From assembly GCA_003151555.1 (NCBI GenBank), contig PLXU01000165.1, positions 1 through 12,558 of the forward strand: DNA of 12,558 nucleotides, read 5' to 3'. This stretch comes from Acidimicrobiaceae bacterium. Lineage in GTDB: Bacteria > Actinomycetota > Acidimicrobiia > Acidimicrobiales > RAAP-2. A program made the position numbers and the translations under genes. Under the pieces are notes generated by a model, which worked only from the letters and a program-made list of their open reading frames with translations, did no database searches and had not been told where the DNA came from. Positions 1-5,451 of the stretch are shown piece after piece. The first letter of the stretch is position 1, and each line of letters starts with the position of its first letter.

Positions 1-244
1 GGCCGAACATCTCGCCGGGGCCCATTAGGTCGAGCACTTGGCCGTCGTTGACGACCTCCACTGCACCAGAGCGAATCACGCGTAGAAACTCGACCGGCTG
101 GACGCCTTTCGAGAAAATGATTTTTCCGGCGGGGTGGAATTCGACCTCGACGACATTACCCAGCAATTCGAGTGCAGCAGGATCGAGTTCGGCGAAAGGC
201 GGATACTGCCGGAGAAACTCAAGAATGTCAGGAATAGCCGCCAA
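1..244 (-). CDS. cyclic nucleotide-binding domain protein (N-terminal part; runs off left edge)
   Basis: The 81 visible residues form most of a cNMP-binding (CAP-type) beta-barrel. A short helical lead (IPDILEFLRQYPPF) is followed by strands around VVEVEFHPAGKIIF, the turn SKGVQPVEFLRVIRSGAVEV, and the start of the phosphate-binding cassette, GPGEMFG, at the window edge. The start is TTG at 244-242. It has a strong GGAGG five bases upstream and an in-frame TAA shortly before it, and no ATG fits the domain. The opening pattern resembles the N-terminus of DUF294-type proteins, in which this domain precedes a CBS pair and a nucleotidyltransferase-like domain. That is family knowledge, because the rest lies outside the window. 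A stand-alone cNMP-binding regulator is the alternative. The ligand cannot be read from this portion. A nucleotide sensor would suit a region that also encodes a cyclase, but that link is only inference. Confidence 0.75.
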   Translation of the reverse strand, partial: MAAIPDILEFLRQYPPFAELDPAALELLGNVVEVEFHPAGKIIFSKGVQPVEFLRVIRSGAVEVVNDGQVLDLMGPGEMFG

Positions 245-539
245 TCGGACCTCCAGGTAAAAGCGTTAGTTGATTTGGGAATTGAGGACTTACGTACGTT
301 CGTATGAAGGAATGGGGGTAGTGGCCAAAGTGTATCCACGATACGCGCGAGCGCGGCGTTGTCGGAGCGGAGACTGGTCGCTCGGTTGATGATGAAGGGT
401 ACTCGTCGATTGGTTCGTCGTGGTCGGCATTGTCGATGCCGTTGCGAGCGGCAGGCAGGATGCCTTCCCACGTTTGCGGGTTGTCTAGCGCGCAGTGGCG
501 AACGGTTTGGGCCCACTTGTTCTGTCCTGAGTGTGGCAT
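228..539 (-). CDS. doubtful hypothetical ORF of 103 residues
   Basis: An ATG at 539-537, with AGGAAA close before it, opens a frame that ends 17 bases inside the following cNMP-domain gene. The first 50 or so residues (KWAQTVRHCALDNPQTWEGI, then an acidic DNADHDEPIDEYP stretch) have protein-like composition. The second half is rich in Ser, Pro, Thr and Arg and looks like read-through of non-coding DNA. I recognise no family. It may be the decayed remnant of a small gene, or chance. Confidence 0.2.
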   Translation of the reverse strand: MPHSGQNKWAQTVRHCALDNPQTWEGILPAARNGIDNADHDEPIDEYPSSSTERPVSAPTTPRSRVSWIHFGHYPHSFIRTYVSPQFPNQLTLLPGGPIGGYS

Positions 540-743
540 TTTCCTAAGAGGAGACTTGAAACTCCAAGTACCAGACAACGGACGTCAATGACTGCACTCG
601 TGCTCAATCCAATGGTGATTGTGAGCCAATTCACCATGCCCGTATCTGAATCACGGCGCCACTCCAAACAGGCCTCGTTTTGGGCCTCATGTTTCCGCAA
701 CACCACAAGACCAGACCGACACAAAGCAACCATGGGAAAGTTT
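245..743. other. gene-poor stretch left of the first tRNA fragment
   Basis: Apart from the doubtful minus-strand ORF ending at 228, no reading frame here has both a ribosome-binding site and protein-like composition. The plus-strand frame from about 590 to 788 starts at an ATG but reads into the tRNA fragment, so it is not believable. No RNA gene or terminator is obvious. The stretch fits non-coding DNA or relics of earlier insertions next to an attachment site. Confidence 0.4.
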
Positions 744-784
744 CTTTTAATCCCAAGGTGCCGGGATAGAGACCCGGCGGCCCA
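744..784 (+). repeat. 3' half of a tRNA-Lys(TTT)-like sequence, copy 1 (putative att core)
   Basis: CTTTTAA at 744-750 matches a lysine anticodon loop with anticodon TTT. TCCCA follows as the 3' anticodon stem, AGGTG as the variable loop, and CCGGG / 7-nt loop / CCCGG at 761-777 as the T arm. CGGCCCA then gives most of the acceptor 3' strand, one base short. There is no 5' half upstream, so this is not a tRNA gene. Copies 2 and 3 carry the same segment in the same orientation. tRNA 3' ends are the usual integration targets of tyrosine recombinases. Confidence 0.65.
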
Positions 785-830
785 CTAAAGCCCTGTTCAG
801 GGATATGAAATTGACCTCATTCGGTTCCAA

Positions 831-854
831 TGAAGCCAACGATGTAGCCAATGC
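831..854 (+). repeat. 12-bp tandem direct repeat, left end (putative arm-type sites)
   Basis: TGAAGCCAACGA at 831-842 and TGTAGCCAATGC at 843-854 share 9 of 12 positions and lie head to tail. The same TGTAGCCA unit, also doubled with a 12-bp period, appears only at 4650-4673 by eye. Both pairs lie inside the tRNA fragments, as integrase arm-binding sites would. The nearby CCCTGTTCAGGG (about 791-802) is a tight inverted repeat. Confidence 0.5.
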
Positions 855-1175
855 GCCAAACGGTTCAGGAGAATCGATCGTCGCGTCGCCCTACAAGATC
901 GTGCGCATCGCCTCGGCGACCTTGGCGCGCGAGCGCAGCATGAGGTGCCGTCGACGTCTTTGGTGACCGGATCGATGCATGGTCCGCGACTCTTGAGCAA
1001 CGGTTCCTGGAGCGAGTGGAACGGACCTTCATTTAAAAGTTTCGGTGCGAGCTTTACTGCCATTAGCGCCCTGTCCAACCGATTCCACTTCACCGAGTCT
1101 GAACCACCCGTTTTTTCATTCAGTCGAAAGTGACGAGAGCGGGACGTTTGAAGCGACGGCAAATCCGAAGCAGGT
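855..1175. other. non-coding stretch between left repeats and ABC permease
   Basis: No frame here is convincing. The long minus-strand frame through it runs across the permease and a tRNA-like T arm and ends at the arm repeats, so it is a shadow. A possible integrase C-terminal relic on the minus strand ends at a TAG near 891. GCAGG / TTCAAAC / CCTGT at 1170-1186 is a tRNA T-arm-like hairpin that overlaps the end of the permease gene. Confidence 0.35.
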
Positions 1176-1970
1176 TCAAACCCTGTCAGTGTCACGACGG
1201 AACTTCCAGGCAGCCCCAAGCACGAACAGCCCAAACCAGATGACGCAGTTAAGAACCCACAGCCATGCGAAAGCGCCACCGACCAGCGGATAGTGCACGA
1301 GTTCGTTGAGCCCGTACAGCGGGGTGAACTCCGCGACAACCATGTAGGTGTGCGGGAAGCTGCCGGCTGGAATGAAGAGTCCACCGGCGGCACTGCAGAA
1401 CATAATGACAAGAGAAAGAATCCCCGTGACGTTCTCGGAGGGAAGTAGATACCCGATGAACAGTCCGAATGCGGAGAAGAGAAGCGATCCGATCAGGACG
1501 CAGATCCCGGTGATTATCCATACAGCCGTTGGCATTAACACTTGGTTGATGGCGAGGCCAACCAAGTAGACCGCACCGACGGCGCCCGCCGCTATGACCA
1601 GTGACGTCAACATTTTGATGGCGATATACGCCGCGGGCGTAATTGGCGTGACTCGAAGCTGCCGGCTCCATCCAAGAGCTCGTTCGATCGACACCATCAC
1701 GCCACCGGTCGCGGTGGCGAATACGGCGCCGAACAACGCGATGCTGATCAATTCGAATGCCGTCTCGTTGCCCCGCCCGATGCGTTGATGCACATAGGCG
1801 CTACTACGGAAGCTCAAGAAGAAAATCACCGGCACGACGATGGCGAAAAACATCGTTAGACGGTTGCGCAATAGGCGGCGCACTTCTAGGCGCAAGACCG
1901 TAAGACTGAAACCTCCCATCGGGGGTACCGGGCGCCGCAAGGCGACGGCGAGGTTGGACTGAGTGGTCAT
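1176..1970 (-). CDS. ABC-2 type exporter permease
   Basis: This 264-residue integral membrane protein forms the channel half of a drug/lipid-type ABC exporter. After an N-terminal coupling segment (LTVLRLEVRRLLRNRLTM) come about six hydrophobic spans, near residues 38-55, 73-93, 113-137, 148-172, 180-200 and 236-257. The polar loop SIERALGWSRQLRVTPITP is typical of ABC-2 permeases, as are LPSENVTGILSL and the conserved SFPHTYMVVAEFTPLYGL region before the last span. Its start overlaps the ATPase stop by four bases (ATGA), so the two are probably translationally coupled and form one transporter. Length is normal for the family. Its last codons overlap a tRNA T-arm-like sequence, so the C-terminus may have been reshaped by an insertion, though RRDTDRV is a plausible native tail. 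Substrate unknown. Confidence 0.9.
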   Translation of the reverse strand: MTTQSNLAVALRRPVPPMGGFSLTVLRLEVRRLLRNRLTMFFAIVVPVIFFLSFRSSAYVHQRIGRGNETAFELISIALFGAVFATATGGVMVSIERALGWSRQLRVTPITPAAYIAIKMLTSLVIAAGAVGAVYLVGLAINQVLMPTAVWIITGICVLIGSLLFSAFGLFIGYLLPSENVTGILSLVIMFCSAAGGLFIPAGSFPHTYMVVAEFTPLYGLNELVHYPLVGGAFAWLWVLNCVIWFGLFVLGAAWKFRRDTDRV

Positions 1971-2977
1971 TGTGATGCCCTTCGATCGGCGGCGAATTCG
2001 GGTATTGAATCATTTGTCAGGGCGATAAAGGCATCCTCGAGTCCTCGAGACGTGATTTCGAGGTCGCGGGCCGAAGTGTCGTTCAAGAGTCGTCGGGCCA
2101 CGGCGTCGGTGTCACCCGAATGGATGACGACGGTTTCACCGCGGATCTCCACTTGGTCCACACCTGGAATGGCGTGCAGCGACAGCGCATCGGCACTGGG
2201 TAGCGTCGCGCGGATGGTCCGCCCCGACGCCAGGGCCTTCACCTCTGCGGCCGTGCCGTCCGCAACGATCCGACCCTTGCTGATGAACACGATCCGGTCG
2301 GCGAAGGCATCTGCCTCCTCGAGGTAGTGCGTGGCGAAGACGATGGTCCGGCCACGCTCCGCGTCACCGCGGATCGCTTGCCAGAAGTCGCGTCGACCCT
2401 CGACGTCCATTCCCTGGGTCGGCTCGTCGAAGAGCAGGAGTTCGGGGTCGGGCAGAAGCGCCATAGCAAAGCGAAGACGTTGCTGTTCTCCTCCTGAGCA
2501 TTTTCCGACCATGCGATCAGAGATGCCCGCGATGTCGGCTCGCTCCATTACTTCTGTGACCGGACGACTAACGGCAAACAGTTGGGACGTATAGGTGACG
2601 GTCTCTCCCACCGTGAGGTCTTTGAGTAACCCACCGGTCTGCAAGACGGCCGAGACCAAACCCTTGGCGATGGCGTGACGTGGCTTCATACCATAGACCT
2701 TTACGTCGCCCGCACTCGGTTGTGACAGACCCAAGATGATGTCGATCGTCGATGTCTTTCCTGCACCGTTGGGTCCGAGGAACGCCAGGATCTCTCCAGG
2801 GCGAATGGTGAGGTCGACGCCAGACACGGCTTGGACTGAACCGAAGGATTTATACACGTCTCGAAGTTGGACGGCGATAACTTCGTTGCCACCGTCTTCA
2901 AAGGCTTGGACGATTGCAGGACTACTTGACGGCATTGTGACCATCACGTACTTCGGAGCGGCGATTCGGAGCGCCAT
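1967..2977 (-). CDS. ABC transporter ATP-binding protein
   Basis: This is the motor ATPase of the exporter, working with the overlapping permease. Numbered from ATG 2977, it has Walker A GPNGAGKT (about 68-75), a Q-loop VLQTGG (about 112-117), a signature CSGGEQQR (about 160-167, Cys replacing the usual Leu), Walker B LLLFDEPT (about 180-187) and the switch His in FATH (about 217). About 80 C-terminal residues follow, as in DrrA/CcmA-like exporter ATPases. I chose ATG 2977 because GGAG lies eight bases upstream. GTG 2986 and ATG 2935 are alternatives. The first 35 residues precede the ABC fold and are unusual, and they overlap the 51-codon ORF in another frame. If that ORF is real, the ATPase may instead start at 2935 near its stop codon. 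Confidence 0.9.
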   Translation of the reverse strand: MALRIAAPKYVMVTMPSSSPAIVQAFEDGGNEVIAVQLRDVYKSFGSVQAVSGVDLTIRPGEILAFLGPNGAGKTSTIDIILGLSQPSAGDVKVYGMKPRHAIAKGLVSAVLQTGGLLKDLTVGETVTYTSQLFAVSRPVTEVMERADIAGISDRMVGKCSGGEQQRLRFAMALLPDPELLLFDEPTQGMDVEGRRDFWQAIRGDAERGRTIVFATHYLEEADAFADRIVFISKGRIVADGTAAEVKALASGRTIRATLPSADALSLHAIPGVDQVEIRGETVVIHSGDTDAVARRLLNDTSARDLEITSRGLEDAFIALTNDSIPEFAADRRASQ

Positions 2978-3077
2978 TCGTGTCACTCCAACTCAGGAAC
3001 GTGACTCGGCGCACATTCATTAGAAGTAGGAGAGCGACAGCGACAGCGACAGCCGAAAAGATAATGGTGATACTCAT
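2922..3077 (-). CDS. small putative single-span membrane protein (51 residues)
   Basis: ATG at 3077-3075 is preceded by GGAG with an eight-base gap, a good ribosome-binding site. The product begins MSITIIFS, followed by an Ala/Val/Leu span to about residue 20, then a basic NVRRV and a polar tail ending at TAG 2922. It reads as a tiny N-in membrane peptide. It lies between the PadR/HAAS genes and the ATPase, on the same strand. It overlaps the N-terminal extension of the ATPase, so one of the two starts must be reconsidered. The hydrophobic span is partly built from a hexanucleotide repeat, which could be chance. I recognise no family. Confidence 0.4.
   Translation of the reverse strand: MSITIIFSAVAVAVALLLLMNVRRVTFLSWSDTNGAPNRRSEVRDGHNAVK
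3033..3053 (+). repeat. hexanucleotide tandem repeat (AGCGAC, 3.5 units)
   Basis: AGCGAC occurs three times head to tail, followed by AGC. On the minus strand it encodes an alternating Ala-Val run in the transmembrane part of the 51-residue ORF. Unit changes would keep the frame but change the length of the span. Confidence 0.7.
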
Positions 3078-3124
3078 TTAGAAGTCTCCAGATTCGTAAA
3101 GCTGTTTAGTGTTGCGTTGATAAT

Positions 3125-3301
3125 TCAGAGACGAAGAGATTGGCGCCTGGGGCCTACACCGGTTATCACTTCGAAGCCCGACTTGGTCGAGAAACCATTA
3201 CAAGTGATGGTCTTGCCGCCATGGGAGAAACTCACCGTATTGTGGCCATGAGTCACATCGGCGATTCCGAGCGCCCTAAGCGCAGAGGAATCTCGAATCA
3301 T
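3125..3301 (-). CDS. small hypothetical protein (58 residues), start overlaps upstream stop
   Basis: ATG at 3301-3299 overlaps the TGA of the HAAS-like membrane gene in an ATGA arrangement, the sign of translational coupling and the main reason to believe it. The product begins MIRDSSALRALGIADVTHGH and continues with a short beta-prone part (TVSFSHGGKTITCNGFSTK) and a basic end. It has one cysteine and no signal peptide or membrane span. It ends at TGA 3125, about 50 bases before the next small ORF. I do not recognise a family. It could be a small accessory protein of the exporter, a peptide handled by it, or the remnant of a longer protein. Confidence 0.45.
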   Translation of the reverse strand: MIRDSSALRALGIADVTHGHNTVSFSHGGKTITCNGFSTKSGFEVITGVGPRRQSLRL

Positions 3302-3852
3302 CCATCACTTAAGCCAAGCGCCCGACGACGCAACACGGGGATGACGCGCCAGAATCGTCCAGCCAGTACGGTCAACGCTACGACGAACACGTAGACGAGC
3401 GGCAGCAATGTTCCGTTGACTTCAGTACCTTTCCCATTGACGAAAGTGAACGTGGCGTTGGTGAAGACGTACGCGATGCCGGTCAAGTGGTACACGCCCG
3501 TGAGGTGCGGGCTGGCCGCGATCGCGCCACTCCTAAAGGCGTCGATCCGAGCGTTTGACACCCAGAACATGAATGCGAACGCGGGCAACATCACGCACAT
3601 AGCCGCGAACCAGAAAGGCCCTGGGCCGCCGTACTCAGCGACCACGTATTCAGCGGCGAGTGTACGAAGGCTGCCCAAACGCCGCAGTGCTTCGTTGGTA
3701 CCCACGTCGGCCGAGGCGGCGAGAAGGTTGACCCTCAGTTCGCGTCGCTTCGCGACCCGAGACTTGCGTGGCAGGTTCTGCAGATAGGTGTCGAGGGTCC
3801 AAACGGCACGCTCGACTCTCATTCGGTCGGTCCAATTCAAAGTTTCAGTCAT
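3298..3852 (-). CDS. HAAS/DUF1700-like membrane protein of a PadR operon
   Basis: The 184-residue product has a helical N-terminal part rich in charge (residues 9-75, including YLQNLPRKSRVAKRRELRVNL and a LRTLAAEYVVAEYG helix). This pattern resembles the HAAS-type signalling domain found next to PadR regulators. Hydrophobic spans follow near 80-98 (FWFAAMCVMLPAFAFMFWV), weaker near 121-138, and 148-167 (LLPLVYVFVVALTVLAG), with a basic cytoplasmic end. GAGGAAG lies six bases before the ATG. Its start follows the padR stop by one base, and its own stop overlaps the start of the 58-codon ORF. Its likely role is a membrane partner that tunes the PadR-controlled exporter. The family link is by pattern and context only. 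Confidence 0.7.
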   Translation of the reverse strand: MTETLNWTDRMRVERAVWTLDTYLQNLPRKSRVAKRRELRVNLLAASADVGTNEALRRLGSLRTLAAEYVVAEYGGPGPFWFAAMCVMLPAFAFMFWVSNARIDAFRSGAIAASPHLTGVYHLTGIAYVFTNATFTFVNGKGTEVNGTLLPLVYVFVVALTVLAGRFWRVIPVLRRRALGLSDG

Positions 3853-3853
3853 T

Positions 3854-4219
3854 TCAGTCTTCCTCTATAGGTGGAACAGGTTGGGTGGGTATCGGCTGTG
3901 ACAGCACCGGGTTGACCACTTCGACGAACGCGAGCCAACCAGTGACCCCTTCGGCGAGTGTCGAGTAGCCGGCCTCCGTGGGGCGGTAGTACTTGCGCGC
4001 CGGACCGGAGTGTGACGAGACCAGGCGAGCGCTCACTCGGGACTCGCGTTCAAGCCGGGCCAGAGCTGGATAGACCGTGCCGTCGGAGATATCGGACAGA
4101 CCGATCTCGTGGAGCCGCTGCACGATTTCGTAGCCGTACGACTCGCGTTGCGCGAGCAACTGAAGGAGGAGCAATGATAAGACGCCCTTCAAGAGCTGCG
4201 GATCGTGGGTTGAAGTCAC
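3854..4219 (-). CDS. PadR family transcriptional regulator
   Basis: This 121-residue winged-helix repressor heads the exporter operon. The core runs from LLKGVLSLLLLQLLAQRESYGYEIV through DGTVYPALARLERE, the recognition helix (about residues 47-60). The wing has the family pattern SHSGPARKYYRPTEAG (about 69-84), followed by a helix for dimer contact. I start it at GTG 4219, not GTG 4234. The only good promoter has its -10 at 4231-4226, upstream of 4219 but overlapping 4234, so 4234 would not be transcribed. The resulting mRNA would be leaderless or nearly so. The family usually senses small toxic compounds and derepresses an adjacent pump. The C-terminal 20 residues are Pro-rich and acidic. 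The effector is unknown. Confidence 0.9.
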   Translation of the reverse strand: MTSTHDPQLLKGVLSLLLLQLLAQRESYGYEIVQRLHEIGLSDISDGTVYPALARLERESRVSARLVSSHSGPARKYYRPTEAGYSTLAEGVTGWLAFVEVVNPVLSQPIPTQPVPPIEED

Positions 4220-4256
4220 TTGACTAGAGTACACAAGTTACTAGGTATTGTCAAGT
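4218..4256. promoter_or_regulatory. inverted repeat bracketing the padR promoter (putative PadR operator)
   Basis: ACTTGAC at 4218-4224 and GTCAAGT at 4250-4256 are perfect 7-bp inverted repeats, 32 bp apart centre to centre. One arm covers the -35 and the other the start site. A further ACTTG-type half-site (minus-strand AACTTGTG) lies between them. A dimer or two dimers bound here would block polymerase, as expected for PadR autoregulation. Confidence 0.5.
4219..4254 (-). promoter_or_regulatory. sigma70-type promoter of the padR-exporter operon
   Basis: On the minus strand TTGACA (4254-4249) is a perfect -35. A 17-bp spacer leads to TACTCT (4231-4226) as the -10, matching consensus at the three key positions. 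Six bases later lies GTG 4219, so transcription should begin at or next to the start codon, giving a leaderless message as is common in Actinomycetota. Confidence 0.65.
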
Positions 4257-4649
4257 AGCAAACTAAATTAGTTAGAGGATTACGGAAGGCCACAGACGTC
4301 GTCGGATTTTTCAGTTTTAAGGTAGCTCGATTGGTCAATCTCCAGTGCTTGCAAGCAGATCTGTTGCGTCGAGTCGCCGTTGTGAATCCCAACCCGATAG
4401 TTTCAACTAACGCGCTCAGGGACCAAGTCGCAGTGAGGGCTGGCTCAACCCGCGTCACCTTCGCCACCGGAACTGAGCTGTCGCGCATGCGTACGGCGGC
4501 CCCGAGACCTGCGGGTGAGTTCTAACGGCGATTCCTGCGAAGCGATTCCGTCACAACTGCCTCAAGATGGTTTCTCGACACGGACCTCAATTTTGAGGTC
4601 ATCAGAACCACAAATTTGAACAACGCTCGACACCCCACTTCCGAGGTTG
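4257..4649. other. gene-poor stretch upstream of padR
   Basis: The base composition is clearly lower in GC than the flanking genes, with AT-rich runs near 4261-4320. A plus-strand frame of 64 codons (TTG 4331 to TAA 4525) has no ribosome-binding site and no recognisable domain. I see no gene I can support. Confidence 0.4.
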
Positions 4650-4673
4650 TGTAGCCAATCATGTAGCCAGAGA
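4650..4673 (+). repeat. 12-bp tandem direct repeat, right end (putative arm-type sites)
   Basis: TGTAGCCAATCA (4650-4661) and TGTAGCCAGAGA (4662-4673) are head to tail and share the first eight bases. They match the pair at 831-854 in unit length and core. They lie about 100 bp inside tRNA fragment copy 2, in the same orientation as the left pair. Confidence 0.5.
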
Positions 4674-4772
4674 AGCAGACTCGAAAGGACATCGGCGGAC
4701 GCTGGCGGATCCACGGAAGTCTCTGACCAGGACACGCGGACAACGACGGACGCGCGCGTACTATCTGGCTCG

Positions 4773-4812
4773 AATCCCAAGGTGTCGGGATCGAGACCCG
4801 GGAGGCCCACCA
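4773..4812 (+). repeat. 3' part of a tRNA-Lys-like sequence with encoded CCA, copy 2 (putative att core)
   Basis: AATCCCAAGGTG is shared with the other two copies. TCGGG / ATCGAGA / CCCGG (4785-4801) is the T arm, GAGGCCC the acceptor 3' strand, A the discriminator and CCA the end. Homology starts at AA after the anticodon; the CTTTT before it in copies 1 and 3 is absent here, so the crossover limit may lie there. It differs from copy 3 at three positions over 38. All three copies have A instead of the conserved T at the first T-loop position. Confidence 0.65.
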
Positions 4813-5134
4813 ATAGTTCCTTAGGACTGGCCGCGCCAACCGGCAGTGACTCGATGCTTAAGGATGAGGCATTGAGCCCGTAGCACAAGGGTCAAAAGGC
4901 CCTAGTCACCACCGAACGGCATTTCTAGAATCGGAAATAGTGGAGGTTGGTCTTTGACGCCTTTCCCCTGACAAACGGTCAGGGAAACGAGAGAGGGGTG
5001 CGAAAACGGACTGTAGCGCAAGTTGAGTTCGCGTGAGGAATGATTCCCGTTCTTTATCGAAAAGGACCTGGTTCGCGCGCAGGCGAAGTTGACGGACCGT
5101 CTTCAATCATCACAACCAAGAAGGATGGTGCATC
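4813..5134. other. leader region upstream of the csbD-like gene
   Basis: There is no believable gene. It contains a strong imperfect hairpin at 4962-4987 and a short palindrome GGAAT-G-ATTCC at 5037-5047, possibly an operator. I could not identify a convincing promoter by eye. A stress sigma factor promoter would be expected for csbD, but none is clear. Confidence 0.35.
4962..4987. repeat. hairpin upstream of csbD-like gene
   Basis: TTTCCCCTGAC (4962-4972), a 5-base loop AAACG, then GTCAGGGAAA (4978-4987) form a 10-bp stem with one bulged C. No T run follows on either strand, so it is not a typical intrinsic terminator. A DNA operator or mRNA structure is possible. Confidence 0.5.
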
Positions 5135-5359
5135 ATGGCAGGAAAAATTGAGAAGTCGAAGGGTAAGGTCAAAGAAGCAGTCGGAAGCCTTACTGGCAAC
5201 AAGAAGTTGGAATCTGAGGGCAAGATTGACCGTCGCGCTGGTGAGGCGAAGGAGAAGATTGGCCGTGTGAAGAGCAAGGTTGAAGGGGCAGCCGAAAAGG
5301 CAGAACGCAAGGCCGTAAAGGCGATTGACAAGGCCAAGGGCGCTGCACGTCGCAAGTAG
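5135..5359 (+). CDS. CsbD family stress-response protein
   Basis: This 74-residue, Lys/Glu/Ala-rich hydrophilic protein carries the CsbD signature near its start, GKVKEAVGSLTGN (about residues 10-22), followed by KLESEGKIDRRAGEAKEKIG. The remainder is a predicted helical, lysine-rich tail (VKSKVEGAAEKAERKAVKAIDKAKGAARRK) without membrane segments. AAGGA lies upstream of the ATG at a usable distance. CsbD proteins are induced by general stress in many bacteria, but their molecular function is not established. The highly basic tail could contact nucleic acid or a membrane surface, which is inference. It is followed in the same direction by a DUF6131-like mini membrane protein. Confidence 0.9.
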   Translation: MAGKIEKSKGKVKEAVGSLTGNKKLESEGKIDRRAGEAKEKIGRVKSKVEGAAEKAERKAVKAIDKAKGAARRK

Positions 5360-5375
5360 TTTTGATCTCTGCGCT

Positions 5376-5449
5376 CGTCTCCGTGCCCTTTGAAGCGGCG
5401 AATTAGCGGCAGTTAGCAATATGAACAATAGGTACTAGGAACGGAGACG
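5376..5449 (+). promoter_or_regulatory. long-range inverted repeat that can mask a ribosome-binding site
   Basis: CGTCTCCGT (5376-5384) is the exact complement of ACGGAGACG (5441-5449). The second arm contains the GGAG ribosome-binding site of the following 51-codon gene. In the csbD read-through mRNA the arms could pair across a 56-nt loop and hide that site. Confidence 0.45.
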
Positions 5450-5451
5450 CA

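Larger units (their letters stand above)
744..4812. mobile_element. putative integrase-less element bounded by tRNA-Lys-derived direct repeats
   Basis: The segment lies between two direct tRNA-Lys 3'-end copies (744-784 and 4773-4812). Just inside each copy is a tandem pair of 12-bp repeats sharing TGWAGCCA (831-854 and 4650-4673). This nested order of core, arm repeats, cargo, arm repeats, core matches tyrosine-recombinase att sites. The cargo is the PadR/ABC exporter operon. There is no intact recombinase. A short minus-strand reading near 891-968 (TMHRSGH, then HLMLRSRAKVAEAMRTIL) loosely recalls an integrase C-terminus, but it lacks the catalytic tyrosine and is preceded by a stop. I infer either a decayed element or one mobilised in trans. 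Confidence 0.4.

Noticed and set aside
744..784. Complete tRNA-Lys gene
   Set aside because: Only the 3' half is present here and at the two other copies. No D arm or 5' acceptor strand could be found upstream.
797..1411. 204-codon minus-strand frame with a GFEPAS-type stretch
   Set aside because: It overlaps the permease in another frame. The GFEPAS run is what an antisense reading of a tRNA T arm encodes, and the rest is Arg/Ser-rich. It is a shadow.
4331..4525. 64-codon plus-strand frame
   Set aside because: It has a TTG start with no ribosome-binding site and no recognisable family, in a low-GC intergenic region.
4522..4888. Overlapping minus-strand frames of about 105 residues across tRNA fragment 2
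   Set aside because: They read antisense through the tRNA fragment and the 12-bp repeats. No ribosome-binding site or domain was seen.
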